64,000 bases of DNA from an uncultured Bacteroidales bacterium (GCA_934691625.1 CAKUTA010000002.1:124001-188000), one strand, 5' to 3'; positions 45,857 to 55,135 are shown, numbered from the stretch's first letter. The notes: generated by a model not told the origin, from the letters alone. Numbers and translations: made by a program.

Positions 45857-46899
45857 TATTTCACTCTGATACGGCGGCCGATTTTCAGAGTAGTATGTGT
45901 CGTTATATCGTTTAGCCTGCAGATGGCAGCGACTGTCGTACCGTATTTGTGTGCCAGGCCATAAAGTGTATCACCTGATTTTATGGTATGGTATGTAGCT
46001 TCCTCTACTGTGTCGCCAGGATCGGTGGCGGAAGCGGATTTCTGGCTGCCGGATTGTCCTGAGGAAGAAACAGCCTTGGCTGAAGCTGTACCAGGCGCCC
46101 CTGCCAGGGACGGGATTGTATGTGTGGACATCCTGATACTTTGCCATTTGCCTGATGGCTCCAAAATGATTTTCACCGAATCCGATGGAGATCTCAATGT
46201 TCCGTCAGCATTGACATAGACCCACTGGCCGTCACCGAGAAGAACTATCCTGGAATCTCCATCCGCGAGGACGAGCGCATCCTTGCCGTTCAGGCAGGCA
46301 TTGTCCACATCGAACTGGTAATCAGCATTGTCATCACGGCTGCGTGCTATGAAATCAGGTATTATCCTCCTGGCGCCCATGAACCTTGCGGAATAGTACG
46401 GCTCTTTAAGGTGGGAGATAGTCACACCGCCTCTGGTGGCCGCATGGATGAACGTGAAGTCCTGTCCGGACTTGTCCATCTCAATGAATATGCCCACATG
46501 CCCCACTCTTCCTGAGCTGCGCCTGGCGCCGAATACTACGATGTCACCTTTCTGGAGGTTGGATAGCGAGCCCTCGACAGGACGGCCGTCACCAGCCTGT
46601 CCTCCGGACGAGCGTGACAGTTCATAGCCGAATTTCCTGTAGATGTAGCTTGTGAAGCCAGAACAGTCGAAATAGCGTGGGCCTCTGGCGCCATAGGAGT
46701 AGGGTGTCCCTTTATATTTCAATGCTTCCGTTATTATCCTGTCTGCAAGGTCTTCCGTCGAGACAGTTACGGAGTCCGGAACCCCAGATGCCAGCCAAGA
46801 CTCTTCCTGGGAACTTTTTTCTGTCCCTGCAGCTCCGGCGAAGGCACATAAAGCAAAACTCAGGAGCCATACTCCTGAGATACATATAATATTTCTCAT
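45856..46899 (-). CDS. NlpC/P60 peptidoglycan endopeptidase with LysM domain
   Basis: A 347-residue exported wall hydrolase. The ATG at 46899 (MRNIICISGVWLLSFALCAF) gives a signal peptide; a GTG three codons upstream is the longer alternative. The NlpC/P60 domain (about 50-170) has the catalytic Cys in YFDCSGFTSYIYRKFG, His in GRVGHVGIFIE and a third polar residue in FIHAATRGGV. A middle region of unknown type (about 180-260) and a Ser/Gly-rich linker lead to a C-terminal LysM (about 303-347, YHTIKSGDTLYGLAHKYGTT). The enzyme probably cleaves stem peptides. R1 copies 3 and 4 flank the gene on both sides. Confidence 0.93.
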   Translation of the reverse strand: MRNIICISGVWLLSFALCAFAGAAGTEKSSQEESWLASGVPDSVTVSTEDLADRIITEALKYKGTPYSYGARGPRYFDCSGFTSYIYRKFGYELSRSSGGQAGDGRPVEGSLSNLQKGDIVVFGARRSSGRVGHVGIFIEMDKSGQDFTFIHAATRGGVTISHLKEPYYSARFMGARRIIPDFIARSRDDNADYQFDVDNACLNGKDALVLADGDSRIVLLGDGQWVYVNADGTLRSPSDSVKIILEPSGKWQSIRMSTHTIPSLAGAPGTASAKAVSSSGQSGSQKSASATDPGDTVEEATYHTIKSGDTLYGLAHKYGTTVAAICRLNDITTHTTLKIGRRIRVK

Positions 46900-46958
46900 C
46901 CAGTACACGTTTTTCAGTCAAGGCCGGTGACCGTGACTTTCATCTCTGACCGTGCATG

Positions 46959-47128
46959 AGAAGCTGTTCTGAAATTATTGAAAAGTTGTTTTTCTTCAGT
47001 TTACAGATTTCTTCATCTTCATCCCGAGTTCTCAGGTCAGATAGGCACCGCTATCTTCCCCGGATCTCCGGTCGAACCTGAAGTTTTTTCCTATCAAACT
47101 TTCAGACGATAATTTCAAAACAGCTTCT
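46959..47128 (+). repeat. Dispersed repeat R1, copy 4
   Basis: 170-bp copy between the NlpC gene and yqeY, ending 3 nt before the yqeY stop triplet (47132). Core at 47033-47059. The left segment after the inverted repeat is diverged and longer (TTCTTCAGTTTACAG), explaining the extra length. Confidence 0.88.
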
Positions 47129-47131
47129 GAA

Positions 47132-47578
47132 TTATGCCAGAAGCTTCTTTACGATTCCGGATACGGTGCGTCCGTCTGCCTGGCCTGCAAGTTTCTTCGT
47201 GGCAAGCCCCATTACCTTGCCCATGTCGGACATCTTCGAAGCTCCGGTCTCGGCAATGATGCCTTTTACGATTTCCTCCACTTCAGCCTCGCTCAACTGC
47301 TTAGGAAGGTAGCATTCCATTTCTTTAGCCTCTCCAAGCTCATTGTCAGCCAGATCCTGGCGTCCACCCTGGACGTACATCTCTGCGGACTCCTTGCGCT
47401 GCTTGATCAGCTTCTGGATGAGCTTGAGGATGTCGCCGTCGGTAAGTTCGCTGCCTGCCCCTGAAGTCTTTGCGAGCAGGATCTCCGACTTGATTGCGCG
47501 TACAGCATTTGTACGCACGGTATTATGAGCCTTCATGGCCTCCATAATATCTTTCTGTATCTGCTGTTCTAATGCCAT
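47132..47578 (-). CDS. yqeY: GatB/YqeY domain protein
   Basis: A 148-residue soluble protein related to the tail domain of GatB (amidotransferase subunit), found alone in many bacteria. Visible features: MALEQQIQKDIMEAMKAHNT, NAVRAIKSEILLAKTS, KLIKQRKESAEMYVQGGRQD and EAKEMECYLPKQLSEAE, with C-terminal MGKVMGLATKKLAGQADG. It may bind tRNA; its cellular role is unclear. Length is normal. R1 copy 4 abuts its stop and R2 copy D lies just upstream of its start. Confidence 0.93.
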   Translation of the reverse strand: MALEQQIQKDIMEAMKAHNTVRTNAVRAIKSEILLAKTSGAGSELTDGDILKLIQKLIKQRKESAEMYVQGGRQDLADNELGEAKEMECYLPKQLSEAEVEEIVKGIIAETGASKMSDMGKVMGLATKKLAGQADGRTVSGIVKKLLA

Positions 47579-47590
47579 AATGTATAATTT

Positions 47591-47680
47591 TAGTTATCTG
47601 CTTAACTATCAATGTGCTAATGTTTTTCAAAATCGTCAATGCAATGATCTTGAAATCAGTTAATACAATGATAATGAAAA
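47591..47680 (+). repeat. Dispersed palindromic repeat R2, copy D
   Basis: AATGTGCTAATGTTTTTCAA and AATCGTC at the left arm; the right arm is decayed (GATCTTGAAATCAGTTAATA). It fills the 104-nt gap between yqeY and the manC-like gene. Confidence 0.65.
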
Positions 47681-47682
47681 AT

Positions 47683-48777
47683 TTATCTATATTTATCGTA
47701 TCCAGGCATGCGGGTACTGTTCACCAGCTCCTTGTACTGCTTGTCGTCACGCGGGCAAATCAGCAGCACGTCGTCGGTATCTACCACGATGCAGTCCTCC
47801 AGCCCTCTGATCACCACCAGCTTATCCTTGTTCCTTGTCAGGATGATGTTTCTCTTGTCGTTCTGGAGAATCTCACGCCCTGTGTTGGAGATGTTGCCCT
47901 CCTGGTCCTTGTGGCGGATGCTGGAATAGTAGTTCTCCCAGCTGTCGATGTCAGACCAGCCGAAGTGCACGGGGTATAGCCATGCCCTGTCGGTCTTCTC
48001 CATCACGCCGTAGTCTATGGAAAGCTTGATGCAGTCCGTATAAGCCCTTTCTATGAATACCTTCTCTGCCGGGCTGCCCAGTGCTTCGTCCCATCCGTCG
48101 AACAGCCTGGTGATTTCAGGGATATATTTCTCCATTTCCTCCTTGATGACAGATGCCTGCCATACGAAGATACCTGAATTCCAGAAAAATTCGCCACTCC
48201 GGTAGAACACTTCCGCGATCTCGGCACTCGGCTTTTCTGTGAATGTCTTGACTTTCACCGGCTCTCCGCTGTTACATGCCTCCTTGCCGCCTGCCGCCTG
48301 GATGTAGCCGTACTCAGTATCCGGCCTGTCCGGCTTTACCCCCAATGTCATCAATACAGGGTTCTTCTCCGCATAGTCCAGGGCATTGGTCAGAGTCTTC
48401 CTGAAAAGTGTGTCATCATTGATGATGATATCTGCCGGGGTGGCAGCCATGACCGCGTCAGGATTCCTCTTAAGCAATGTATATGTGGCGTATGCTATGC
48501 ATGGTGCTGTCCGTCTTGCGTATGGCTCCAGCAGAAGGTTCTTTTCCGGAAGCTCCGGGATCTGCTCTCTGATTATGTCCTTGAACTTTCCAAGGGTTAT
48601 TACCAGTATGTTTTCTGCCGGCACCACGCCTACGCATCTGTCATAGGCCATTCTCACCAGTGACTTGCCCGTTCCGGAAATATCCATGAAATGTCCGGGC
48701 ATATCCTCCCTGCTTATAGGCCAGAAGCGGTTCAGATGGCCGCCGGCCATGATGACGCAGTATTGATTATCTTTCAT
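47683..48777 (-). CDS. Mannose-1-phosphate guanylyltransferase-like protein
   Basis: A 364-residue sugar-phosphate nucleotidyltransferase that by family would make GDP-mannose for glycan or capsule synthesis. Overall similarity is clear (NLLLEPYARRTAPCIAYATY, AATPADIIINDDTLF, TFTEKPSAEIAEVFY, FFWNSGIFVWQAS, WSDIDSWENYYS). The N-terminal nucleotide loop, usually GGxGxRxWPxSR...PKQF, is here AGGHLNRFWPISREDMPGHF: the second Gly and the Lys-Gln are replaced. Activity may be altered or lost, or this is a paralogue with another role. It follows yraN with 35 nt between, on the same strand as cdaA-mutS2-yraN. Confidence 0.82.
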   Translation of the reverse strand: MKDNQYCVIMAGGHLNRFWPISREDMPGHFMDISGTGKSLVRMAYDRCVGVVPAENILVITLGKFKDIIREQIPELPEKNLLLEPYARRTAPCIAYATYTLLKRNPDAVMAATPADIIINDDTLFRKTLTNALDYAEKNPVLMTLGVKPDRPDTEYGYIQAAGGKEACNSGEPVKVKTFTEKPSAEIAEVFYRSGEFFWNSGIFVWQASVIKEEMEKYIPEITRLFDGWDEALGSPAEKVFIERAYTDCIKLSIDYGVMEKTDRAWLYPVHFGWSDIDSWENYYSSIRHKDQEGNISNTGREILQNDKRNIILTRNKDKLVVIRGLEDCIVVDTDDVLLICPRDDKQYKELVNSTRMPGYDKYR

Positions 48778-48812
48778 CTATATAGTCTGTGTTATTATTT
48801 CTTTCTTGTTGT

Positions 48813-49190
48813 CTATAAATACATGGGCACGTATGCGGCAGGGAAATAGCAGAGCTCGATATCTGCCCCTTTGTAGGTCACTGCGGCGACATCGAACCAC
48901 ACCTCCAGACTGCTTCCCAGCGTGCCTGACTTCATCGACATATACCGTCCTGCAGCTGAGGCTATATGCCGCTGCTTGGATGCTGTGACGGCATCCTGCG
49001 GCTCTCCCTGCACGGGTGCCACACGACTCTTTACCTCTACAAAATGTATTCCATCATGTGCCAGCGAAATGATGTCGATTTCCAGGTGCCCAGACCTCCA
49101 GTTCCGCTCTAGGACCGTATGTCCGTGGGCGATAAGGTATTGGCAAACCTCATCCTCTCCACGCTTTCCTACTGCTTCTCTTCCCTTCAT
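48813..49190 (-). CDS. yraN: YraN/UPF0102 endonuclease-like protein
   Basis: A 125-residue protein with the restriction-endonuclease-like fold of the YraN family: GKRGEDEVCQYLIAHGHTVL, RNWRSGHLEIDIISLAHDGI, FVEVKSR (E-x-K catalytic triad region) and TASKQRHIASAAGRYM. The biological role is unsettled; the family occurs near recombination and DNA-repair genes, as here after mutS2. Normal length. Confidence 0.93.
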   Translation of the reverse strand: MKGREAVGKRGEDEVCQYLIAHGHTVLERNWRSGHLEIDIISLAHDGIHFVEVKSRVAPVQGEPQDAVTASKQRHIASAAGRYMSMKSGTLGSSLEVWFDVAAVTYKGADIELCYFPAAYVPMYL

Positions 49191-49250
49191 GTCTTTTCTT
49201 AGGTAATGCTGTTCTGCCGCTTCCGCATGCCGGCGGGACGGTGGTTCCCG

Positions 49251-51788
49251 CTACTTGTCGAAAGTCACGACAGTCACTCCAGAACCGCCAAGCTGGATGC
49301 TTTCGTCCTTGGCTGAAACCACTCCAGGCGTTGCCTTCAGGAATTTCTGGATTTCCTCGCGTAGGGCTCCGGTTCCCTTGCCATGTATGATTCTTACAGA
49401 AGATACATTGAGCATGATGGCATCGTCGATATAGTGCATGACATTCTCCAGCGCCTCGTTCACCCTCTGGCCCCTTACATCCAGCTCCATCTTGAAATTC
49501 AGCTTCCTTTCAGAAATGGAGCTGTCCATTGACGGACTGGACTGGGCTGTCTTGTTGGCGGACTTCACGGCATCCTTGAATTCGTTGGACGTGATGCGCT
49601 CCACCTTGTCCAGAGGCATCTTGCTCTTTATATTGCCGATGATCACTGTCACAGCCTTGTCAGAGACGATGGAGACCTCGCCCACCATCCCGTTGGCCTT
49701 GACACGGACTTTTTCGCCTACCTGCAGAGGGCCGCTGCGGAATGCGGAGATCTTTCTTTCCATCTCAGCCTCCTCATTCATCTTCTGCCCATCCGCGCCG
49801 GCGCGTCCTGCCTTGCGCTGAATCTGTCTCTGCTGCCGCTCGCTGACCTTGCGTATCTTCTCCTCCAGATAGCTGTCCCTGTCTTTCTTGTCCTGCTCTT
49901 TCTTCATGGCAAGGGCATTGACAAAGCCCTGGAGATTCTCTCTTGCCTTTCTGGTCTCTGCCTTTTCTGCCTGCTTCTCGCGGATGGTCCTGATGGTCCT
50001 CTCCACCTGCCTGTTGGCATCTTTCACGATGTCCTCAGCCTCCCGCTTCGCCTCGTCCAGGATTTCCTGCCTCATCTTGCGGATTTCCTCAAGTTCCTTC
50101 TGGTATTTCCCGGTGATGCTTTCCAGGGTCTTGTCTGTGTTGCGGATTTTCTGAAGCTTCTCATCCAGCACCTTTCTGTTTCTCGCGATCTTTCTCAGGT
50201 TACGTTCAATGCCTACAAACTCTTCACCGGCACGGCTTTCCGCATCCTTGATGATGGATTCCGGTAGCCCCATCTTGCGTGCAAGCTCGAATGCGAAAGA
50301 ATTTCCGGGCAATCCCATCTCCAGCTTGAAAAGAGGGGCTATATTCTTGGCATCGAACTGCATGGCACCATTCACCACGCCTGTATCTGCCCCTGATGCG
50401 TATAGCTTCAGGTTAGTGTAATGTGTCGTGATGACACCATAAACTCCGCGTCTGTCCAGCTCGCTGAGGATGGCCTCCGCGATCGCACCTCCGGCGGCAG
50501 GTTCTGTCCCGGAGCCGAATTCATCTATGAGCACCAGTGTCCTGGAATCGGCATGGCTGAGCATGTCGTTCATCGACGCCAGGAATGAGCTGTATGTACT
50601 GAGGTCATTGTCAATGGACTGCCCGTCTCCGATATCCGCCATGATGCGGTCGAACACCATCATCTCCGAGGTCTCCGAGGTAGGTATCAGCATTCCCCAC
50701 TGGAACATATACTGAAGAAGCCCTACGGTCTTAAGACACACGGACTTGCCTCCTGCATTCGGGCCTGATATGAGCAGGATATGCTTCTGCGGTGTAAGCT
50801 TCACGGTCAGCGGAACTATCTCCTTCCCGTCCTTCTTCAGCGAGCGCTCCAGAAGCGGATGCCTTGCCTTGCGCAGATCCATCTCGTTCTCTTCCGATAT
50901 TATCGGCATACCCGCGACGAAATCCAGGGCTGTCTGTGCCTTGGCAATGAGGAAGTCCAGTTCGCCGATACACTTTGCCCCGTCCAGAAGAGCAGGCACT
51001 GATGGCCTTACCCAGTCGCTGAACTCATATAATATATGTGCGATTTCACGGGTTTCCGCGAAATGAAGCTCGCTTATCTCGTTGCTTATCTCCACGATTT
51101 CCGCCGGCTCGATGAAGGTGGTCTTTCCGGATGAGGATTCATCATAGACGAAGCCCTGCAGCTTTCGCTTGTTTGCTGAATTGACCGGAATGAGCATCTT
51201 GCCGTCACGCATCACCACGGATGTGTCGCTGTCCACGATGCCTTCATTCTGAGCCTTCTTTAGAATCATGGCGATCCTTTTGGATATGGCACCTTCCTTA
51301 TCCTTCAGCTTCCTGCGGATATCGTACAGTTCATCGGATGCAGTATCCTTCACATTGCCGAACTTGTCCAGGATGGAATCTATACGTTGCTGCACTTCCG
51401 GGAACAGGACGATGCTTCCTGCCATCTTCTTGAGGTTAGGATATACTCCGTCCTTTATATTGCTGAAGAAGATCGAGATCTTGCGCAGTGTCTCTAGCAT
51501 TGTCCTGAGCTTGCCCAGGGATGCAAGGTCGATATTTGAGCCTTCGTTGGCGAGAATCTCCAGAAAGCCGACGCAGTCGATATAGCCGTTGGACGGGAAA
51601 GACTCCTCGAACATCACGATGAGTCTCATCTCGTCTGTAAGCTGTAGCCTTCTGCGTATTTCCCTTGTGTCTGTGGAGAACTTCTCTTCGGCAGTCCTGA
51701 CGGTGGCGTAATCAGTGCTGCACCTGTCGGAAATGATTTTACGTATCCTGTCGAATCCCAGTATCGCTTCAATTCTCTCCTCTGTCAT
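49251..51788 (-). CDS. mutS2: Endonuclease MutS2
   Basis: An 845-residue MutS2 that acts on recombination intermediates and, in some bacteria, splits collided ribosomes. The N-terminal core/lever region (1-310) is followed by the ABC-type ATPase with Walker A SGPNAGGKS near residue 340 and LVLIDEFGSGTEPAAGGA; then a long coiled coil (about 520-640), a KOW-like stretch (LQVGEKVRVKANGMVGEVSI), and a C-terminal Smr nuclease domain (about 765-845, LDVRGQRVNEAL and IIHGKGTGALREEI). It starts 10 nt after the cdaA stop, so both are cotranscribed. Confidence 0.96.
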   Translation of the reverse strand: MTEERIEAILGFDRIRKIISDRCSTDYATVRTAEEKFSTDTREIRRRLQLTDEMRLIVMFEESFPSNGYIDCVGFLEILANEGSNIDLASLGKLRTMLETLRKISIFFSNIKDGVYPNLKKMAGSIVLFPEVQQRIDSILDKFGNVKDTASDELYDIRRKLKDKEGAISKRIAMILKKAQNEGIVDSDTSVVMRDGKMLIPVNSANKRKLQGFVYDESSSGKTTFIEPAEIVEISNEISELHFAETREIAHILYEFSDWVRPSVPALLDGAKCIGELDFLIAKAQTALDFVAGMPIISEENEMDLRKARHPLLERSLKKDGKEIVPLTVKLTPQKHILLISGPNAGGKSVCLKTVGLLQYMFQWGMLIPTSETSEMMVFDRIMADIGDGQSIDNDLSTYSSFLASMNDMLSHADSRTLVLIDEFGSGTEPAAGGAIAEAILSELDRRGVYGVITTHYTNLKLYASGADTGVVNGAMQFDAKNIAPLFKLEMGLPGNSFAFELARKMGLPESIIKDAESRAGEEFVGIERNLRKIARNRKVLDEKLQKIRNTDKTLESITGKYQKELEEIRKMRQEILDEAKREAEDIVKDANRQVERTIRTIREKQAEKAETRKARENLQGFVNALAMKKEQDKKDRDSYLEEKIRKVSERQQRQIQRKAGRAGADGQKMNEEAEMERKISAFRSGPLQVGEKVRVKANGMVGEVSIVSDKAVTVIIGNIKSKMPLDKVERITSNEFKDAVKSANKTAQSSPSMDSSISERKLNFKMELDVRGQRVNEALENVMHYIDDAIMLNVSSVRIIHGKGTGALREEIQKFLKATPGVVSAKDESIQLGGSGVTVVTFDK

Positions 51789-51798
51789 AATCTTTTAC

Positions 51799-52626
51799 CT
51801 ATTTCTCCTCCTGCTTCTCCTGACCCGAGGACAACGATGCCCCTAGTTTCAGCTTCAGCTCGTTGATATTGCTGATTTCTGTCAATGTCCCTCCATGTCC
51901 GAAAGAGATTTCACCTGTCTCTTCAGATACGACAATGACATCTGCATCGGTTTCCTCCGTAATGCCGATGGCGGCCTTGTGCCGCATGCCGTATCTCGCA
52001 GGAATGTCTGTTCTCTCGGTTATCGGAAGAGTGCACCTCGCTGCCACAATGTGGTGATTGTCAATAATTACGGCTCCGTCATGCAGAGGCGAGTTCTTGA
52101 AAAACAGGTTCATTATCAGCCTCCTGTTTATCTTCGCGTCGATTCTGTCCCCGGTCTCGATGACGAAGTCCAGGTTCATGCGGTGCGGTATCACGATAAG
52201 TGCACCCGTCTTCTGCTCTGACATTGTCCTGCATGCTTCCGTGATTTCCTTTACGGCGACACTGTCCATCGCCTTGTCCTCGTTGCCGAGGAACTTGCTC
52301 ATGAAATCCCTGGCTCTGGAACCGAACCTGGAGCCGCTGCCGAAACGCATCAGGAAATGCCGTATCTCAGGCTGGAAGATGATGATCACGGCCAGCACTC
52401 CGACATCGATGAATGTCCCCAGCAATGCGCTTATGAGCTTCATCTTCAATGCATCAGCAATCACGCGCAGTACATAGATGGTGATGACCGCAGTGAAGAT
52501 ATTCATTGCGGCGGAATCACGTATCCACCTGAATATAAAATAGATAAGCAGGGCGACCAGCAGGACGTCCAGCATATCCGTTATGGAGAACTTAAGGAAC
52601 CCGAATATTTCCAGCGGCGTGACCAT
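51799..52626 (-). CDS. cdaA: Diadenylate cyclase CdaA
   Basis: A 275-residue membrane enzyme making c-di-AMP from two ATP. Three TM segments lie in the first 85 residues (MLDVLLVALLIYFIFRWIR, MNIFTAVITIYVLRVI, FIDVGVLAVIIIF). The DAC domain carries the DGA motif (NSPLHDGAVIIDNHHI) and the RHR-type motif as RYGMRHKAAIG, with Lys in place of the third residue. EETGEISFGHGG follows. c-di-AMP controls osmolyte uptake and wall homeostasis. A -7 box lies 24 nt upstream. It heads the operon cdaA-mutS2-yraN-(manC-like). Confidence 0.95.
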   Translation of the reverse strand: MVTPLEIFGFLKFSITDMLDVLLVALLIYFIFRWIRDSAAMNIFTAVITIYVLRVIADALKMKLISALLGTFIDVGVLAVIIIFQPEIRHFLMRFGSGSRFGSRARDFMSKFLGNEDKAMDSVAVKEITEACRTMSEQKTGALIVIPHRMNLDFVIETGDRIDAKINRRLIMNLFFKNSPLHDGAVIIDNHHIVAARCTLPITERTDIPARYGMRHKAAIGITEETDADVIVVSEETGEISFGHGGTLTEISNINELKLKLGASLSSGQEKQEEK

Positions 52627-52649
52627 ATCATATAGTGCTCTTCCGCCTG

Positions 52650-52657
52650 CAAAAATA
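52650..52657 (-). promoter_or_regulatory. -7 box (TATTTTTG) of the cdaA operon
   Basis: Minus strand TATTTTTG; leader to the cdaA start about 18 nt. No firm -33. Confidence 0.5.
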
Positions 52658-52752
52658 ATAAATTTTCAGAACAGATTTTTATCTGAGCCTGACATGTCCT
52701 CCTGCTATTTCATGAAGTATTGGCAGCCGTCATGCTGAGCTGCCTTATTTTA

Positions 52753-54036
52753 TTAATGCAAGAGCCCAAGTTTGAGCATCGGCATGATCTCGGCAGGGGC
52801 GCGTCTTTCATTCAGCAGCGACTTCATCGTGTCCATGTACGGCGCCACGTGACTGAAGAATTTGAAGTATCCCATGCAAAGGGCATTGAGCCCGGTGTCG
52901 CCATTCTCTGTCCTGTTGAACCTGTGTTTCGGACATTCTCCGTTGCAGGCGAACAGATATTTGCAGTGTGCGCATTTCGTCGGGAGGGCAGCTCGCTTGT
53001 CCAGGCCGAAATCCGTCTGTTTCTGCGACTGCATCAATGTCTTTATGTCTGTCTGTGCGATGTTGCCCAGGAGATATTCGGGATATACAAAATGGTCACA
53101 TGGGTATAGGTCACCATTGTGCTCGATCACAGCATTGCCTCCGCATACCCTTGCATGTACGCAGGTCCCCGGCATGGCGCCGCACCAGTTGGCCAGTGTG
53201 GCGTCGAACAGATTGACAAAATACTGGCCGACATCGTTCCTGACCCAATAGTCAAAGATGTCGCACATGAACTTGCCGTAGGCGATGTCGCTGATTGACC
53301 ATGGCGACAGCATCGCTCCTTCCGTTGACGGGTTCACGATGAACGGGCGTGCCTTCTTGTTGACCTTTCCTTTCGCGTCCAGCGGATACTTGACATGCTC
53401 CACTACCGGCATGAACTGCATGAATCTGCTGCCGAGGCTCTTGAGGAACTGATATACCTCCAGCCCACGTCCCTCGCTGAACTTGTTCACGGTGGACATC
53501 GTGTTATATTCCACGCCTGAACGCTGCAATGTCATAAGGCCTCTTATAACCCTGTCGAATGTCGGGAATCCGCCTTTGTCCCTGCGGTATCTGTCATGTA
53601 TGTCGGCAGGACCGTCAATGGAAATGCCGACGAGGAAGTCGTTTTCCGCAAGGAAATCAGCCCATTCCTTTGTCAGGAGTGTGCCGTTGGTCTGCAGCGT
53701 GTTGTGGATAATCTTCCCGTCAGAGTATTTCTTCTCGAACTTGATAGCTTCCTTATAGAAGTCCAGTCCCAGGACAAGCGGCTCACCTCCATGCCAGTTG
53801 AAAGTTACTTCAGGCACCTCGTTGGCGCTTATGTATTCTTTCACGACGGTCTCCAGCATCTCCATCGACATTCGCGGCTCGTGTCCGCCGTAGATTTCCG
53901 ACTTGTCCAGATAATAGCAGTACTGGCAGTCGAGATTGCATAAGGAGCCTGCGGGCTTGAGCATTATATTGAACGCTACCGGGCCGGACAGCTTGGCGGC
54001 GTCTTCCAAAGCTAATGTGCTTTCAAATGGTTTCAT
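52753..54036 (-). CDS. Anaerobic sulfatase-maturating enzyme (radical SAM, SPASM)
   Basis: A 427-residue radical SAM enzyme that converts an active-site Cys or Ser of sulfatases into formylglycine. The ATG at 54036 is used; a TTG one codon earlier is possible. The SAM-binding cluster motif is CNLDCQYCYYL (Cys-x3-Cys-x2-Cys) near residue 33, followed by TFNWHGGEPLVLGLDFY and QTNGTLL. The C-terminal SPASM region has the auxiliary-cluster cysteines: CVHARVCGGNAVIEHNGD, YPCDHF and CAHCKYLFACNGECPKHRF. No sulfatase is in this window, so it serves genes elsewhere, typically for mucin or glycosaminoglycan desulfation. Confidence 0.93.
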   Translation of the reverse strand: MKPFESTLALEDAAKLSGPVAFNIMLKPAGSLCNLDCQYCYYLDKSEIYGGHEPRMSMEMLETVVKEYISANEVPEVTFNWHGGEPLVLGLDFYKEAIKFEKKYSDGKIIHNTLQTNGTLLTKEWADFLAENDFLVGISIDGPADIHDRYRRDKGGFPTFDRVIRGLMTLQRSGVEYNTMSTVNKFSEGRGLEVYQFLKSLGSRFMQFMPVVEHVKYPLDAKGKVNKKARPFIVNPSTEGAMLSPWSISDIAYGKFMCDIFDYWVRNDVGQYFVNLFDATLANWCGAMPGTCVHARVCGGNAVIEHNGDLYPCDHFVYPEYLLGNIAQTDIKTLMQSQKQTDFGLDKRAALPTKCAHCKYLFACNGECPKHRFNRTENGDTGLNALCMGYFKFFSHVAPYMDTMKSLLNERRAPAEIMPMLKLGLLH

Positions 54037-54039
54037 CAA

Positions 54040-54418
54040 TAAGGTGTGAATGATTTTCCCACTAAATTAAACAAAATATTTTTCATGCATGCAGCGCTAT
54101 TATATGGAAATCTGTCATTCGTGCTGTGTTCATGCCTGTTGGCCGAGAACGATGGTCCTCCCGTATATCCCTGAGCAGGACTATGGTAAGGGCAAGAAAG
54201 GCTTTGTCCCTCCACACGAATGGCGAGTTACGTTGCCATAAGGAGTTTTGCGTAATTCGTTGATTTATAACTGTTTGGTATTTTTCAAAATCGTCATATT
54301 CGCTATTTTGAAAAACGCTAATATGTTGATAATTAGCTGATTGATAAATTCGGACTTGCACCCTTTATCCGGTGCAGGCCTAAGTTGTATAGGCTTGAAG
54401 AAATTTTCACGGAAGTGA
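54040..54418. other. Intergenic region between anSME and the ribosomal operon
   Basis: Divergent gap. It contains R2 copy E in inverted orientation (54248-54386). The part 54040-54247 holds no recognised gene, promoter or repeat. Confidence 0.5.
54248..54386 (-). repeat. Dispersed palindromic repeat R2, copy E (inverted)
   Basis: Read on the minus strand it shows the left extension (CTTAGGCCTG, GATAAAGGG), TAATTATCAACATATTAGCG, core TTTTTCAAAATAGCG...CGATTTTGAAAAA and right flank ATAAATCAACGAATTACGCA. It is opposite in orientation to copy F, and the two bracket the ribosomal operon. Confidence 0.78.
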
Positions 54419-54448
54419 TTGAAAATTAAAAATTTATTCGTATCTTTG
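54419..54448 (+). promoter_or_regulatory. Promoter of the ribosomal protein operon
   Basis: TTG (54419-54421), 19-nt spacer, TATCTTTG (54441-54448): complete Bacteroidetes promoter. The leader of about 55 nt begins with a small hairpin TCCGCA-AAGTA-TGCGGA (54452-54468). It shows the operon really starts at rplC here. Confidence 0.85.
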
Positions 54449-54509
54449 CGCTCCGCAAAGTATGCGGAAATACGATAAAGTATTAATAAACAATTAATTA
54501 ATCAAACCA

Positions 54510-55133
54510 ATGCCTGGATTAATTGGAAAGAAAATCGGAATGACTTCCGTTTTCGGTGCTGATGGAAAAAATATTCCATGCACCGTTATTGAGGCTGGTC
54601 CGTGTGTTGTTACGCAGGTCCGTACGGTAGAAAAAGATGGTTATGCCGCCGTGCAGCTTGCCTATGACGAAACCACAGAAAAACACGCCAGCGCCCCTCT
54701 CAAAGGGCATTTTAAAAAGGCAGGAACCACTCCTCACCGTAAGCTCGCTGAATTCGAGGCGGACTTCGCCGGAGAGCTTAAACTAGGCGACACCCTGACA
54801 GTTGCTGACATCTTCGAAGGTGTAGAGTTTGTCGATGTCGTCGGTACTTCCAAGGGTAAAGGATTCCAGGGAGTCGTTAAACGCCACGGCTTTGCCGGTG
54901 TAGGCGGTGCTACCCACGGTCAGCACAACAGGCTTCGTCACCCTGGTTCTATGGGCGCATCATCTTGGCCTTCACGTGTATTCCCAGGAATGAGAATGGC
55001 AGGCCACATGGGCAATGAAAGGGTAAAGGTGTTCAACCTTCAGGTCGTCAAAGTAATTCCTGAGAACAACCTTCTCGTATTGAAAGGCTCTGTACCTGGA
55101 GCCAAAGGTTCTTATCTAATGTTGGAGGCTTAA
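54510..55133 (+). CDS. rplC: 50S ribosomal protein L3
   Basis: A 207-residue early-assembly protein that binds 23S rRNA near the peptidyl-transferase centre. The start [20 protein letters not shown], and [20 protein letters not shown] with [25 protein letters not shown] central loop (in pieces), are all family hallmarks. Normally the second gene of the S10 operon, here the first: no rpsJ lies upstream. Confidence 0.98.
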   Translation: MPGLIGKKIGMTSVFGADGKNIPCTVIEAGPCVVTQVRTVEKDGYAAVQLAYDETTEKHASAPLKGHFKKAGTTPHRKLAEFEADFAGELKLGDTLTVADIFEGVEFVDVVGTSKGKGFQGVVKRHGFAGVGGATHGQHNRLRHPGSMGASSWPSRVFPGMRMAGHMGNERVKVFNLQVVKVIPENNLLVLKGSVPGAKGSYLMLEA

Positions 55134-55135
55134 TT

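Noticed and set aside
54083..54361. Minus-strand frame over R2 copy E
   Set aside because: The frame is made largely of repeat sequence and has no recognisable protein.
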